DNA from: Labilithrix luteola
GTDB taxonomy: Bacteria; Myxococcota_A; Polyangia; Polyangiales; Polyangiaceae
Direction: 5' to 3'
DNA: 64,000 nt
NCBI RefSeq assembly: GCF_001263205.1
Contig: NZ_CP012333.1
Span: 8,351,501 to 8,415,500, forward strand
Made by a program: the position numbers and the translations under genes. Shown piece by piece: positions 8,782 to 17,822 of this stretch; positions within the stretch are counted from its first letter, which is position 1, and every line of letters starts with the position of its first letter. Below the pieces are notes generated by a model. That model saw nothing but the letters and a program-made list of their open reading frames with translations. It was not told the DNA's origin and did no database searches.

Positions 8782-9624
8782 ATGACGACGTGGACGACAG
8801 GCGACAAGCGACACGGTGGAGGGAGCAGTCGCTCTCTCCTGACGGGGTCGTTTGGCGCCTCGTTCACGAAGGGGAAGGGCACGCGCTCGGCGCGCAACGG
8901 GCTCAGTCGAGGGCTTCGTCGTGGGCTCCGTCGTGGGATGACGCTCATCGAGATCCTCATCGTGCTCGCGATCGTCGCGATCGTGATGTCGGCCGTGATC
9001 CTCGGATCAGGACAGCTCGCGTCGTCGCGGATGAGGCACTCGTCCACGATGATCGCGGGCGCGATCCGAGTCGGCTTCTCGAGAGCCACGTCGACCTCGA
9101 AGAGCGTCCGCCTCGTGATGGACTTCGAAGAGAATGCCATCTGGCTGGAAGAGGGCGATCAGCCCCACCTCGTGCAGACCAAGGACATGACGGGAACGGG
9201 CGGCGCCTCGGCGACCACCGCGGCCGAGAAGGCGGCGCTCGACGAGTCGAGCCGGATCGTCAAGGGGCCCACCGCGCCGCGTACGTCGTTTCGCGAGATC
9301 GACCCGATGGGCATGGTCGCGAGCGATCCCGGCAAGACGCACAAGCCGCTCGAACGCGGCATCGAGTTTCGTGAGGTCCAGACCTCGCACGACGACGCGC
9401 CGCGCACGACCGGGCGCGCGTATCTCTATTTCTGGCCCGGCGGGCAGACCGAACGGGCCTCGATTCAGCTGCGCATCGGCAAGTCGACCGCCGAAGACGA
9501 GGCGATGACGCTCCTCGTCGCTCCGCTGACCGGCAAGGTCACCGTGAAGTCGGGCGCCGTTGCGCTCACGAACCCGACGGACGACAAGGAAGCGTCCGAG
9601 CGCGAAGATCCGGGGGCGTTCTGA
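8782..9624 (+). CDS. gspH: Minor pseudopilin GspH
   Basis: A type IV pilin-like minor pseudopilin of the tip complex. The cleavage site follows an unusually long basic leader of about 52 residues with a small duplication (RGLRRGLRRGM), then MTLIEILIVLAIVAIVMSAV. The GspH C-terminal domain follows with a beta-rich segment (VRLVMDFEENAIWLEEG). At 280 residues it is longer than most GspH (about 170). Its stop overlaps the gspI start by one base (TGATG). An earlier in-frame start could be wrong and the true leader shorter. Confidence 0.88.
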   Translation: MTTWTTGDKRHGGGSSRSLLTGSFGASFTKGKGTRSARNGLSRGLRRGLRRGMTLIEILIVLAIVAIVMSAVILGSGQLASSRMRHSSTMIAGAIRVGFSRATSTSKSVRLVMDFEENAIWLEEGDQPHLVQTKDMTGTGGASATTAAEKAALDESSRIVKGPTAPRTSFREIDPMGMVASDPGKTHKPLERGIEFREVQTSHDDAPRTTGRAYLYFWPGGQTERASIQLRIGKSTAEDEAMTLLVAPLTGKVTVKSGAVALTNPTDDKEASEREDPGAF

Positions 9625-10415
9625 TGAAGACGCGTTCCCGTTCCCGTTCCCAAGCCCGCAAGCGCGGGTTCTCGCTGCTCGAAGTCATGGTGGCGGTCGC
9701 CATCCTCGGGCTCACGCTCACCGTCGTACTCTCCGCGCAAGGTGGCCTCGCCGCGAGCAATCGCAGCGCCGCCAACATGGGCTTCGCCTCGTCACTCGGT
9801 CGCTGCAAGATGACCGAGATCGAAGAGAAGATGCTCAAGTTCGGCTTTCCGGAGATCGACGCGATCGATCAGGCCGTTCCTTGTTGCGACGACGACGCCC
9901 GTCAGGACTTCACCTGCGATACGCGCGTCGAGAAGATCGAGCTGCCGAACTTCCAGGAAGGAAACTCCCTCGGTGATGGCGGCGCGCTCGTCGGCCCGGG
10001 TTCTTCGGCTTCGCCGCTGGGCGCCCTCACCGCGAATCCCGCGGGCTCGGGCGGCTTGAACCTCGACGTCGACGCAGGGCTCGCGGGCATGGGCCAGCAG
10101 CTCACCCAGCAGTTCGGCGGATCGGGCGCGGGCGTCGACAGCTTGCTCTCGATGGTGATGGGGATCCTCTATCCGTCGATCAAGCCGATGTTCGAAGCGA
10201 GCATCCGGCGCGTGACCGTGACGGTGAAGTGGAAGGAAGGCGTCAACCAGCGCGAGCTGCCACTCATCCAGTACCTCTCGAACCCGCAGCGCGGCGGCTT
10301 CGCGGGCAGCGCCCTCTTGCCCGACGGCGGCGCGATGGACTTCAGCGACCCGAACGCGGGTGGCGCCGGCGGTACTCCGCCCGCATCGAAGACCCCGGCG
10401 GGAGGAACCAAATGA
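9624..10415 (+). CDS. gspI: Minor pseudopilin GspI
   Basis: The basic leader ends in KRG, followed by FSLLEVMVAVAILGLTLTVV, a canonical class III prepilin N-terminus. GspI forms the tip complex of the pseudopilus with GspJ and GspK. The soluble domain carries a central Gly/Ser-rich insertion (about residues 120-175) not usual in enterobacterial GspI, and two Cys in the PCCDDD segment. The length is 263 residues against about 125 in classical members. The last four bases (ATGA) contain the start of gspJ. Confidence 0.85.
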   Translation: MKTRSRSRSQARKRGFSLLEVMVAVAILGLTLTVVLSAQGGLAASNRSAANMGFASSLGRCKMTEIEEKMLKFGFPEIDAIDQAVPCCDDDARQDFTCDTRVEKIELPNFQEGNSLGDGGALVGPGSSASPLGALTANPAGSGGLNLDVDAGLAGMGQQLTQQFGGSGAGVDSLLSMVMGILYPSIKPMFEASIRRVTVTVKWKEGVNQRELPLIQYLSNPQRGGFAGSALLPDGGAMDFSDPNAGGAGGTPPASKTPAGGTK

Positions 10416-11101
10416 AGCGGCGCGGCCAACGGGGCATGACGCTGCTCGAGATCCTCGTCTCGCTCGGCGTGCTCGCGATGATCTCGCTCCTCATCTACGG
10501 AGCGTTCGACTCGCTCTCGCGCGGTCGCAAAGGCGAAGCCATGCGCGTCGAGCGCGCGCGTCAGGGGCGCGACGCGATGGAGCGCATCGTCCGCGAGATC
10601 TCCTCGGCGTTTCTCTCGCTCCACGTGCCGAACAACCAGGCGCTGGTCACGCGCACCACGGCCTTCATCGCGAGCAGCGGTCCGAACTTCGATCGACTCG
10701 ACTTCGCCTCGTTCGGACACCTGCGCGTGGAGAAGGAGGCCAGGGAGTCGGACCAGGCCGAGATCGGATTCTTCGTCGTTCGCGATCCCGACGTCGAAGG
10801 CAAGATGGACCTCGTGCGTCGCGAGCAGACGCCCATCGATATCGACCCCAAGCGGGGCGGCGTCGTGAACGTCCTCGCCGAAGACGTGGAGTCCTTCCAC
10901 CTCAAGTACCTCGACCCGCTCACCGGCACTTGGGTCGACAGTTGGGACACCACCCAGGCCACGGGTCAGCTCAATCGCTTGCCCTACGAGGTACGCGTTT
11001 CGCTTGCCCTCAAGGGCGTGAAGAACTCGCCGCCGTTCGTGTTCACCACGAAGTTCGTGCTCCCGATGCAGCAACCCCTCAGCTTCGGGATCCCGCGATG
11101 A
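10412..11101 (+). CDS. gspJ: Minor pseudopilin GspJ
   Basis: ATG 10412 has a GGAGG site at 10401-10405 and overlaps the gspI stop, so I reject longer upstream frames. The leader RRGQRG is followed by MTLLEILVSLGVLAMISLL, the prepilin helix with Glu at +5. The soluble domain includes the GspJ-like region (LRYLD-type segment FHLKYLDPLTGTWVDSW). At 229 residues it is close to family length (about 200). It overlaps the gspK start by four bases. Confidence 0.9.
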   Translation: MKRRGQRGMTLLEILVSLGVLAMISLLIYGAFDSLSRGRKGEAMRVERARQGRDAMERIVREISSAFLSLHVPNNQALVTRTTAFIASSGPNFDRLDFASFGHLRVEKEARESDQAEIGFFVVRDPDVEGKMDLVRREQTPIDIDPKRGGVVNVLAEDVESFHLKYLDPLTGTWVDSWDTTQATGQLNRLPYEVRVSLALKGVKNSPPFVFTTKFVLPMQQPLSFGIPR

Positions 11102-12573
11102 AGCGCCCTCTCTCGAGCTTCTTCGCGCGTCGCGCGCGGGTAGCGAAGCCCTTGCGTGGGGCGGCCGCACGTCGGGCGCGCCGTCGCCGCAAGGAGGCGG
11201 GCATCGCGCTCGTGATGGTGATGGGCGCCATCGCCATCCTCACCGTCATGCTTGCCGAGTTCCAGGACGAGACGAGCGCCGAGCTGGCGGCGGCCACCGG
11301 TCAGCGCGACGGTTTGCAGGCCGAGTACATGGCGAAGAGCGCGGTCAACCTCGCGCGCCTTCTCATCGCCAGCGAGCCCACGCTTCGCAAGGCGATCGCG
11401 CCGCTCTTCATGATGATGAAGAAGACGCCGCCGCAGCTCCCGGTGTGGGAGTTCTCGGATCGTCTGCTCGGCGCCTTCAACGACGAAGAGGCCAGCAAGG
11501 ACTTCGCGCGCACCGCCGGTATCGACGTCTCGCTCGGCAAGAACCTCGGCATGCCTGGCGGGCGCTGGGAGCTCGTCATCGTCGACGAAGACGCGAAGAT
11601 CAACGCGAACCAGGGCGCGCAGAACATCGCCGCGCAGATGCGGCTGGGCAGAGAGATCATGGGGCTCATCTCGCCCCTGCAGTACTCGACGCTCTTCGAG
11701 CAGCGCGACGGCAGCGGCCAGTTCAACGACCGCCTCACCGTGTGTCAGGCGATCATCGACTGGTCCGACCCCGACGAGCAGGGCTTCAACTGCGACATCG
11801 CAGCGATGGCCACCGCACAGGCCTCGGGCATCGAGGACGCCTGGTACCAGCTGCTCCCGAACAAGCCTTATCGCCGGAAGAATGCGCCGTACGACTCGCT
11901 CGAAGAGTTGCACATGGTGCGCGGCATCAGCGAGGACTTCTGGGCCACGTTCGTCGACCCGGAGCCGACGAACCCGAAGAAGCGCGTCATGACCGTGTGG
12001 GGCACGGGCCAGGTCAACGTCAACTCCGCGAACGCGCAGACGCTCCTCGGCGTCATCTGCTCGGGCGCGCCCGAGGCCGATATCTGCACGAACGCCGACC
12101 AGGCTGCGACGTTCCTCGCGGGCGTGACCATGGCGCGCGGCGTGACCATGGGCGCTCCGCTCTTCGGTTCGACGAAGGACTTCATCAATGCCATGCAGGG
12201 GAAGGGTCAGCTCGGTCCGCTGCTCGCCACGCTGGGCATGAAGCCCGTCGCCTTCAAGTCCCCCAAGGATTTCGAGAACAGCATCACGACCGAGAGCAAG
12301 GTGTTCTCGATCTATGCGGTCGGTATCAAGAAGGGCTACCGCCGCGAAACGCGTGTGTCGATCCACGCCGTTGCCGACTTCCGTAATGCTCCCCAGCTCG
12401 GTGCCACGCCGACGACGGGGACCCAGCAGCAGGGCACGCAGCAGCAGCCGGGTACACAGCAACAGGGGACGACCCAGCAGTCGACGACCACGACGTCGTC
12501 GAGTCAAGACGCCATCACTGCCGCGATGCAGCCCAGCACCGGCGGGCAGATCGTTTACTACCGGGTGGAGTGA
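11098..12573 (+). CDS. gspK: Minor pseudopilin GspK with Gln/Thr-rich tail
   Basis: GspK caps the pseudopilus tip. From ATG 11098 the leader is long and basic (about 37 residues, RRRRKEAG), followed by IALVMVMGAIAILTVMLAE, the GspK variant of the prepilin helix. The large alpha domain then follows, with VDEDAKINANQGAQN and WGTGQVNVNSA, both characteristic of GspK. The last 55 residues are a low-complexity tract of GTQQQ and TTQQS units (nucleotides about 12400-12510) that looks like a recent short-repeat expansion. It ends 3 bases before gspL. Confidence 0.9.
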   Translation: MKRPLSSFFARRARVAKPLRGAAARRARRRRKEAGIALVMVMGAIAILTVMLAEFQDETSAELAAATGQRDGLQAEYMAKSAVNLARLLIASEPTLRKAIAPLFMMMKKTPPQLPVWEFSDRLLGAFNDEEASKDFARTAGIDVSLGKNLGMPGGRWELVIVDEDAKINANQGAQNIAAQMRLGREIMGLISPLQYSTLFEQRDGSGQFNDRLTVCQAIIDWSDPDEQGFNCDIAAMATAQASGIEDAWYQLLPNKPYRRKNAPYDSLEELHMVRGISEDFWATFVDPEPTNPKKRVMTVWGTGQVNVNSANAQTLLGVICSGAPEADICTNADQAATFLAGVTMARGVTMGAPLFGSTKDFINAMQGKGQLGPLLATLGMKPVAFKSPKDFENSITTESKVFSIYAVGIKKGYRRETRVSIHAVADFRNAPQLGATPTTGTQQQGTQQQPGTQQQGTTQQSTTTTSSSQDAITAAMQPSTGGQIVYYRVE

Positions 12574-12576
12574 CGT

Positions 12577-14100
12577 ATGAGCACGTATTTGGGCATCGAC
12601 ATCGGGAATACGGCCGTGAAGGTGGCCGCGATCCGTACGAGCTACCGCAAGGTGCAGCTCGTGGGGCTCGCGGCCGTCGAGATCGTCCAAGCGGGCGACG
12701 TCGCGACGGCCATTCGCAATGCGGTGCAGACGGCCGTGGGCGTAGGAGGATCGTTCGACGGCGTCGCCACGTCGATCGAAGGAACGAAGTCGACGGTGCG
12801 CGTCCTTCCGCTTCCCGCGAGCGCGCACAAGCAGATCGGCGACGTCCTTCCGTTCGAGCTCGAGTCGGCCCTGCCGTTCGACATCGCCGAAGCGGTCTTC
12901 GACTATCGCGTGCTCTCCGGAACGCGCGAGACGAAGGGCGAGGAGCTCTCGGTTCTCGTCGGCGTGGCCAAGACGGCCGACGTCGTCTCGCGCATCGACC
13001 TCGTGAAGGCCGCGTCGGCCATGGAGCCGGAGCGCGTGGGCCTCGGCGCATTCCCCATCGCGAATCTCGTGGCCTACCTGCCCACGCTCGCCGAAGGCGT
13101 GGTCGCTCTCGTCGATCTCGGTGAGGCCTCGAGCGACGTCCTCATCTTGAAGGCCGGCGAGCCCATCTTCGCACGTACGCTCGGTGTCGGAACGCGCGGC
13201 CTGCCGGCGAGCGCGTCGAAGCTCGCCCGTGAGCTGCGCACCACGTTCGCGTCGCATCGCTCGCAAGGTGGCGAGCCCCCGGCGCGCGTTCTCCTCTGCG
13301 GCGGTGGCGCGTACACGCGCGGTGTCGAAGCCTTCCTGTCGAGCGCCGTCGAGGCGCCGGTCGAAGTCTTGCCCGCGCCGATGCTCGAGGCGGTCGGCAT
13401 CGCGCCCGAGCAAGGCGCCGTGATCGCGCGCTTCGCGAAGGCGATTGGTCTTGCCCTCAGCCTCGCGCCGCGTGCGGTGAGCTTGAACCTGCGCAAGGGG
13501 CCGCTCGCCTTCGAGCGCGGATTCGCGTGGGTGAAGGAGAAGGTGCCGCTCCTCGCGGGGCTCGCAGCCGTCATCCTGGTGAGCTTCCTGTTCTCCGTGT
13601 GGGCGCAGCTCTATTCGAAGTCCCAGGAGAAGAAGGTGCTCGAGGCCGCACTCGGCGACGTCACCAATCAAGTTCTCGGCGAGTCGACCACGGAGTCGGG
13701 CCGCGCGAACGATCTGCTCGCGCAACAGACGTCGCTCAGCGATGACGACCCGCTTCCCCACGCCGACGCCTTCGACGTCATGGTGAAGCTCTCGGAGGCG
13801 ATCCCGCCGTCGATGACGCACGACATCGAGGAGCTCGACATCCAGAAGGGGCACGTGATCGTGCACGGCATCGTGGGGAGCATCCCCGATGCGCAGGCGA
13901 TTCGCTCGACGCTCGCCAACGAGAAATGCTTTTCGGACCCGAAGATCACGCGAACGACCGCGCAGGTCGGCGGCACCGCCCAGAAATACGTGCTCGAGTT
14001 CGACCTCAAGTGCCCCGAGGACGTGAAGGGCGGCAAGAAGTCGTCGTCGACTGCCGCGACTTCGGCCTCGGCAGCGCCCAGCGTTGCGGGAGGGAAGTGA
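12577..14100 (+). CDS. gspL: Type II secretion protein GspL (PilM-like)
   Basis: GspL recruits GspE to the inner membrane. The N-terminal 300 residues have an actin-like fold with the GIDIGNTAVKV phosphate-binding strand seen in GspL/PilM/FtsA, and LCGGGAYTRG near residue 245. A transmembrane helix follows at about 327-347 (LLAGLAAVILVSFLFSVW). The periplasmic part ends in a ferredoxin-like domain with two Cys (EKCF, LKCP) that could form a disulfide, then a Ser/Ala tail. At 507 residues it is longer than classical GspL, with stronger resemblance to PilM at the N-terminus. gspM starts 1 base after its stop. Confidence 0.85.
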   Translation: MSTYLGIDIGNTAVKVAAIRTSYRKVQLVGLAAVEIVQAGDVATAIRNAVQTAVGVGGSFDGVATSIEGTKSTVRVLPLPASAHKQIGDVLPFELESALPFDIAEAVFDYRVLSGTRETKGEELSVLVGVAKTADVVSRIDLVKAASAMEPERVGLGAFPIANLVAYLPTLAEGVVALVDLGEASSDVLILKAGEPIFARTLGVGTRGLPASASKLARELRTTFASHRSQGGEPPARVLLCGGGAYTRGVEAFLSSAVEAPVEVLPAPMLEAVGIAPEQGAVIARFAKAIGLALSLAPRAVSLNLRKGPLAFERGFAWVKEKVPLLAGLAAVILVSFLFSVWAQLYSKSQEKKVLEAALGDVTNQVLGESTTESGRANDLLAQQTSLSDDDPLPHADAFDVMVKLSEAIPPSMTHDIEELDIQKGHVIVHGIVGSIPDAQAIRSTLANEKCFSDPKITRTTAQVGGTAQKYVLEFDLKCPEDVKGGKKSSSTAATSASAAPSVAGGK

Positions 14101-14101
14101 G

Positions 14102-14665
14102 ATGGTGATCCCGATCTTCGAACGCTGGGGACTCAACCCGCGCGAACAGCGCGTCGCGAGCATCGCCGTGATGGTGCTCGGCGTCATGCTGCTCCTCGCG
14201 CTGCCGCTCGGTCTCTCGGTGCTCGTTTCGACCCGTCGTGCCGAGAACGACGAGCTGCGCACGACGCTGGCTTCGGTCAACGGAGCACGCGGGCAGATCC
14301 GCGAGCGCCAAGAGCGCAAGAGCTCGATCGCGCAGCGTTACGGGAAGAAGGCCCCGCAGCTCGCCGGGTTCCTCGAGCAGCAGGCCACGGCGAACAAGCT
14401 GCAGGTCGTCGACTCGGTCGACCGACCCGACGTGCCGCAGGGCAAGAAGTACACGGAGCGTCACACGGTCATCCACCTGAAGAAGGCAGGGATGCTGTCG
14501 ATCGCGAAGTTCCTCGAGTCGATCGAGAAGAGCAACTACCCCGTGGCCATCACGCGCCTGAACATTCGCAAGCGAAGCGGCGAGCCCGACTCCTACGACG
14601 TGGAAGTCGGCGTCTCCGCGTTCGACCGCAACGAAGCCGCTCCCGCCGCGGAGAAGAAACCATGA
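14102..14665 (+). CDS. gspM: Type II secretion protein GspM
   Basis: GspM partners GspL in the inner-membrane platform. A short cytoplasmic N-terminus is followed by a helix at about residues 18-45 (IAVMVLGVMLLLALPLGLSVLV), a coiled-coil stretch rich in Arg/Glu (about 45-80) and a periplasmic ferredoxin-like domain. The ATG at 14102 has GGGAGGGA just upstream and is preferred to a TTG 18 bases earlier. Identification rests on topology, size (187 residues) and position between gspL and gspN, as sequence conservation in this family is weak. Confidence 0.8.
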   Translation: MVIPIFERWGLNPREQRVASIAVMVLGVMLLLALPLGLSVLVSTRRAENDELRTTLASVNGARGQIRERQERKSSIAQRYGKKAPQLAGFLEQQATANKLQVVDSVDRPDVPQGKKYTERHTVIHLKKAGMLSIAKFLESIEKSNYPVAITRLNIRKRSGEPDSYDVEVGVSAFDRNEAAPAAEKKP

Positions 14666-15678
14666 ACGACGCGACGAAGGAACGCCTGCGCCGTTTTCTA
14701 CCCTATCTCGTTTACCCGCTCTTCTACGTCTTCTGCCTCGCCATCTTCTTGGTGTGGACGTTCCCCTACGAGACGTTGAAGGAGCGCCTCGTCACCACGT
14801 TCAACGCCCAGCAGCGGAACACGTCGAGCCCTCAGGAGCTCTCGATCGAGTCGCTCGAGTCGTGGTGGATCACGGGCGTCAAGGCCACGGGCGTGAAGCT
14901 CTCCGCACCGTCGTCCGACCCGTCGAAGCCCGCGTCGGAGATCAAGGTGGACGAGGCACGTGCGCGCGCCTCGGTGCTCAGTTTTCTCATCGGCAACAAG
15001 GACGTGAGCTTCTCCGTCGATGCCTTCGGCGGTACGGCGAAGGGCAGCTTCGAAGACACGGGCAAGGCCCGTGCGATCGACGTCACGTTCGACGGTCTGG
15101 ACATCGGCAAGGTCGACGCGATCGCCGCCAACATCGGCTTCCCGCTCGAGGGGAAACTCTTCGGCACCGTGAAGCTCGATCTGCCGGAGGGCAAGGCGTC
15201 GAAGGGCAACGGCAACGTGAACCTCGAGATCCGCGACATGTTCGCGGGGAATGACAAGGAGCTCACCGTCAAGCTGCCGCTCGGCCCCTTCACGCTCCCG
15301 CGCCTCAAGGTCGGGAACTTCGCGGTCACGGGAGACGCGAAGGACGGCATCCTCAAGCTCACGAAGATCGGCGCGAGCGGCGGCGACGTGGACGTCAACG
15401 GCGAGGGCCGCGTTCAGCTTCGCGAGGTCGCCACCGACGCGCACCTCGACGTGAACCTCAAGTTCAAGATCAACGACGGGTATCGGAACAAGAACGAGAA
15501 GACGAAGATGCTCTTCGGCGCGCCGGGCTCGAAGGACAAGCCGATGCTGGAGATGGTTCCGCGCATGGCGAAGTCGAAGACGCCCGAGGGCTACTACGGC
15601 CTGCGCGTCGGCGGCACCCTCGGGAAACCGGACCCGCAGCCGGGCGGCAATTCGGTCTCGGCCGGTCTCAACAACTAG
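14662..15678 (+). CDS. gspN: Type II secretion protein GspN
   Basis: A 338-residue protein with an N-terminal membrane anchor (about residues 13-32, LVYPLFYVFCLAIFLVWTF) and a long beta-rich periplasmic region with AsmA/GspN-like repeats (alternating GDAKDGILKL and GDVDVNGEGRV segments). In deltaproteobacterial gsp operons GspN of this type is the last gene. Its exact role is unsettled. ATG 14662 overlaps the gspM stop by four bases. A prepilin peptidase (gspO) is not in the cluster and must be encoded elsewhere. Confidence 0.82.
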   Translation: MNDATKERLRRFLPYLVYPLFYVFCLAIFLVWTFPYETLKERLVTTFNAQQRNTSSPQELSIESLESWWITGVKATGVKLSAPSSDPSKPASEIKVDEARARASVLSFLIGNKDVSFSVDAFGGTAKGSFEDTGKARAIDVTFDGLDIGKVDAIAANIGFPLEGKLFGTVKLDLPEGKASKGNGNVNLEIRDMFAGNDKELTVKLPLGPFTLPRLKVGNFAVTGDAKDGILKLTKIGASGGDVDVNGEGRVQLREVATDAHLDVNLKFKINDGYRNKNEKTKMLFGAPGSKDKPMLEMVPRMAKSKTPEGYYGLRVGGTLGKPDPQPGGNSVSAGLNN

Positions 15679-15700
15679 TGATCGTGATAAGCAGGAGGGC

Positions 15701-16501
15701 GTGACCAACCGCTCCGCCCTCCTCGTTGGTGTGATCCATCTGCCGCCGCTGTCGGGGAGCCCGCGCTCTTCGCTTTCGGCGACCGAAGCCGCGCGATGGG
15801 CGGCGAGCGACGCGAAGATCCTCGCGGAGGCCGGTTACGACGCCATCATCGTCGAGAACTTCGGCGACACGCCGTTCTTCGCGGGCCGCGTTCCGCCGGT
15901 GACGGTGGCTGCGATGACGGCGTGCGCGCTTGCCGTGCGCGAGGCCGCACCGAACGCGACGCTCGGCATCAACGTGCTCCGCAACGATGCCGAGGCCGCA
16001 CTGTCGATCGCGTCGTGCGTGGGCGCGAGGTTCGTGCGCGTGAACGTGCACACCGGCGCGCGCGTGACGGATCAAGGCATCGTCCAGGGGGAAGCGGCAT
16101 CGACGCTGCGTCTCCGAAAGGCGCTCGGCGCCGAAGACGTGGCCATCTGGGCCGACGTCGACGTGAAGCACTCCTCACCACTCGGGGCGCCGCGCCCGCT
16201 CGTGCAGGAGGTCGAAGATCTCACCAAACGCGGGATGGCCGAGGTCGTCCTCGTGACCGGCGAGGGCACGGGCAAGGGCGTCGACGTGTCGAAGCTCGCG
16301 GCCGTGAAGAAGGCTGCCGCGAGCGCTCCCGTCCTCGTCGCCAGCGGCGCCACGCTCGACTCTCTCTCCACGCTTGCTCAGCACGCCGACGGTGTCGTCG
16401 TCGGCAGCGCGCTTCGCCTGGGCGGCATTCCCGGCGGCTCGATCGACGCCGCGCTCGCGCGCACGTTCGCCACGGCCTTCCGCACCGCGTTCAAGCGTTA
16501 G
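15701..16501 (+). CDS. BtpA/SgcQ family TIM-barrel protein
   Basis: The 266-residue protein opens with VGVIHLPPLSGSPRS and continues with AGYDAIIVENFGDTPF, GINVLRNDAEAALSIA, FVRVNVHTGARVTDQG, WADVDVKHSS and a phosphate-binding end (DGVVVGSALRLGG). These are the signature segments of the BtpA family, named from photosystem I biogenesis in cyanobacteria but widespread in non-phototrophs, where the substrate is unknown. The start is GTG 15701 with AGGAGG 3 bases upstream. It lies 22 bases after gspN, so it may be co-transcribed with the secretion operon, although a functional link is not evident. Confidence 0.85.
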   Translation: MTNRSALLVGVIHLPPLSGSPRSSLSATEAARWAASDAKILAEAGYDAIIVENFGDTPFFAGRVPPVTVAAMTACALAVREAAPNATLGINVLRNDAEAALSIASCVGARFVRVNVHTGARVTDQGIVQGEAASTLRLRKALGAEDVAIWADVDVKHSSPLGAPRPLVQEVEDLTKRGMAEVVLVTGEGTGKGVDVSKLAAVKKAAASAPVLVASGATLDSLSTLAQHADGVVVGSALRLGGIPGGSIDAALARTFATAFRTAFKR

Positions 16502-16532
16502 CGCCGATGGTGTTCGGATAGGCAGAGTCTCC

Positions 16533-16682
16533 ACAGGAAGGTCGGAAGATCGGAAGGTATTCTTATCGCCCCGCGTAAAGCGCCAAACTGCGCTTGCTGG
16601 GGAATTGAATCGCCCCAATGCCGTGTCGCGCGATCTGTCCTCTCTCCGCCCCAAAGAACTTCCGACCTTCCGACCTTCCTGT
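16533..16682. repeat. Long inverted repeat in intergenic space
   Basis: Arms of about 24 bases at 16533-16556 and 16659-16682 are reverse complements with one mismatch, and each contains the unit GGAAGGTCGGAAG. They enclose about 100 bases without a gene. The spacer is too long for a simple terminator, so this may be a miniature mobile or dispersed repeat element lying between convergent genes. Confidence 0.6.
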
Positions 16683-16766
16683 GAAAAATCTCGGGTCGGA
16701 TCCATCGGTGTTTGACGGATGTCTGGTTTAGCCGAACGGCATTCGCACAGAGCGTAAGTCGCTCGC

Positions 16767-17822
16767 TCAGAAGGTGCCGGAGAGGCCCATCCAGGTGGGG
16801 CTCACGAGTGGCGTGATGCGCGTGATGCGCGTGACGCGCGGCTTGTCGACGCTATCGGAGCGGGAGGCGTGCGGTTTGGTGGTCGTGCTCGCCTCGGACT
16901 TCTCTTTGTTCGGCGCGATCACCAGGCCGATGATGCCGGCCGCGAGGCCCACGCCACCCGCGATGAACGCGACCGTCGAGATGTTCCCGAGCGTCTTCGT
17001 CGAGTCGAGCTCGTTCTGCTTCGACGGCGGACATTGGTTGCCGTCGCACTGATCTTTCAGATCCTTCGTCTTGAGGAAGCTCATGACGCCCGTGACGCCA
17101 CCGACGCCGGCGCCGACGATGGCCAGCCCGAAGCCACCGTAGACGAGGATTCTCGAAGTCGACGACGAGGACGAGGACGACGACTTCGTGTCCTCGACCG
17201 GGGGCGGGGGCATCGTGGTCGCGCCCGCGAGATCGAGCGTCACGGTGCGTGAGTCGTGCTCTGCGACGACGACGTTGGCGCTTCGCTCCACGCTCGCTTG
17301 ACGAACGACGATCCGGTGAGGACCGGGGTTCACCTTGCGGGGAACCTGCGCCGCCGCGTACGAGAGCGACTCACCGTCGACGAGGATCTGCGGGGGCTGC
17401 GAGGCGTCCACGTTCTGCAGCTGCAGCGTGATCGAGGGAATGCGCTTGGCGAGGTCGTTGCTGAGCGTCTCGGCCTTACGACGTGCGGCCGTGAATGGCG
17501 CCGGCTCGCTGCCCTTGGCGGGGAGGGGAATGCGTGCGACGCGGGCCAGTGTGTCGCGAGCTTCGATGAGCAAGCCGAGGTTCGCCTGGGCGTACGCAAG
17601 CTCGTAGCCCGTGCTCGGCACGTGCATGATCTGATCGGCCTGCTCGTAGGCCTTGAGCGCGGCCTTCCAGTCGCCGCGGTCGGCCTTGGCGTCGCCGTCT
17701 TCCATCAGGCTTCGGGCCGTCTCGCGGTCCGAGGCGCTCTGCGCGAACGCCTTCGTCGAAAGGAAGCTCACGCAGCCGACGAGGAGGGTCGCTGCAAGGA
17801 CTCGTCGTCGCTCAAATGCCAT
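16767..17822 (-). CDS. TPR/PEGA-type exported protein paired with a Ser/Thr kinase
   Basis: A 351-residue protein with a signal peptide (ending near FAQS, about residue 28), a short TPR region (MEDGDAKADRGDWKAALKAYEQAD), a beta-rich PEGA-like segment (about 130-200; VNPGPHRIVVRQ), a Ser-rich linker, two hydrophobic stretches (about 225-250 and 290-310) and a C-terminus ending in GLSGTF. Its first 11 bases overlap the end of the kinase gene at 17812. A paralogue with the same layout and a GTF end follows another kinase at 24748. The family is common in myxobacteria and of unknown function; I infer an envelope protein coupled to the kinase. Confidence 0.75.
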   Translation of the reverse strand: MAFERRRVLAATLLVGCVSFLSTKAFAQSASDRETARSLMEDGDAKADRGDWKAALKAYEQADQIMHVPSTGYELAYAQANLGLLIEARDTLARVARIPLPAKGSEPAPFTAARRKAETLSNDLAKRIPSITLQLQNVDASQPPQILVDGESLSYAAAQVPRKVNPGPHRIVVRQASVERSANVVVAEHDSRTVTLDLAGATTMPPPPVEDTKSSSSSSSSTSRILVYGGFGLAIVGAGVGGVTGVMSFLKTKDLKDQCDGNQCPPSKQNELDSTKTLGNISTVAFIAGGVGLAAGIIGLVIAPNKEKSEASTTTKPHASRSDSVDKPRVTRITRITPLVSPTWMGLSGTF

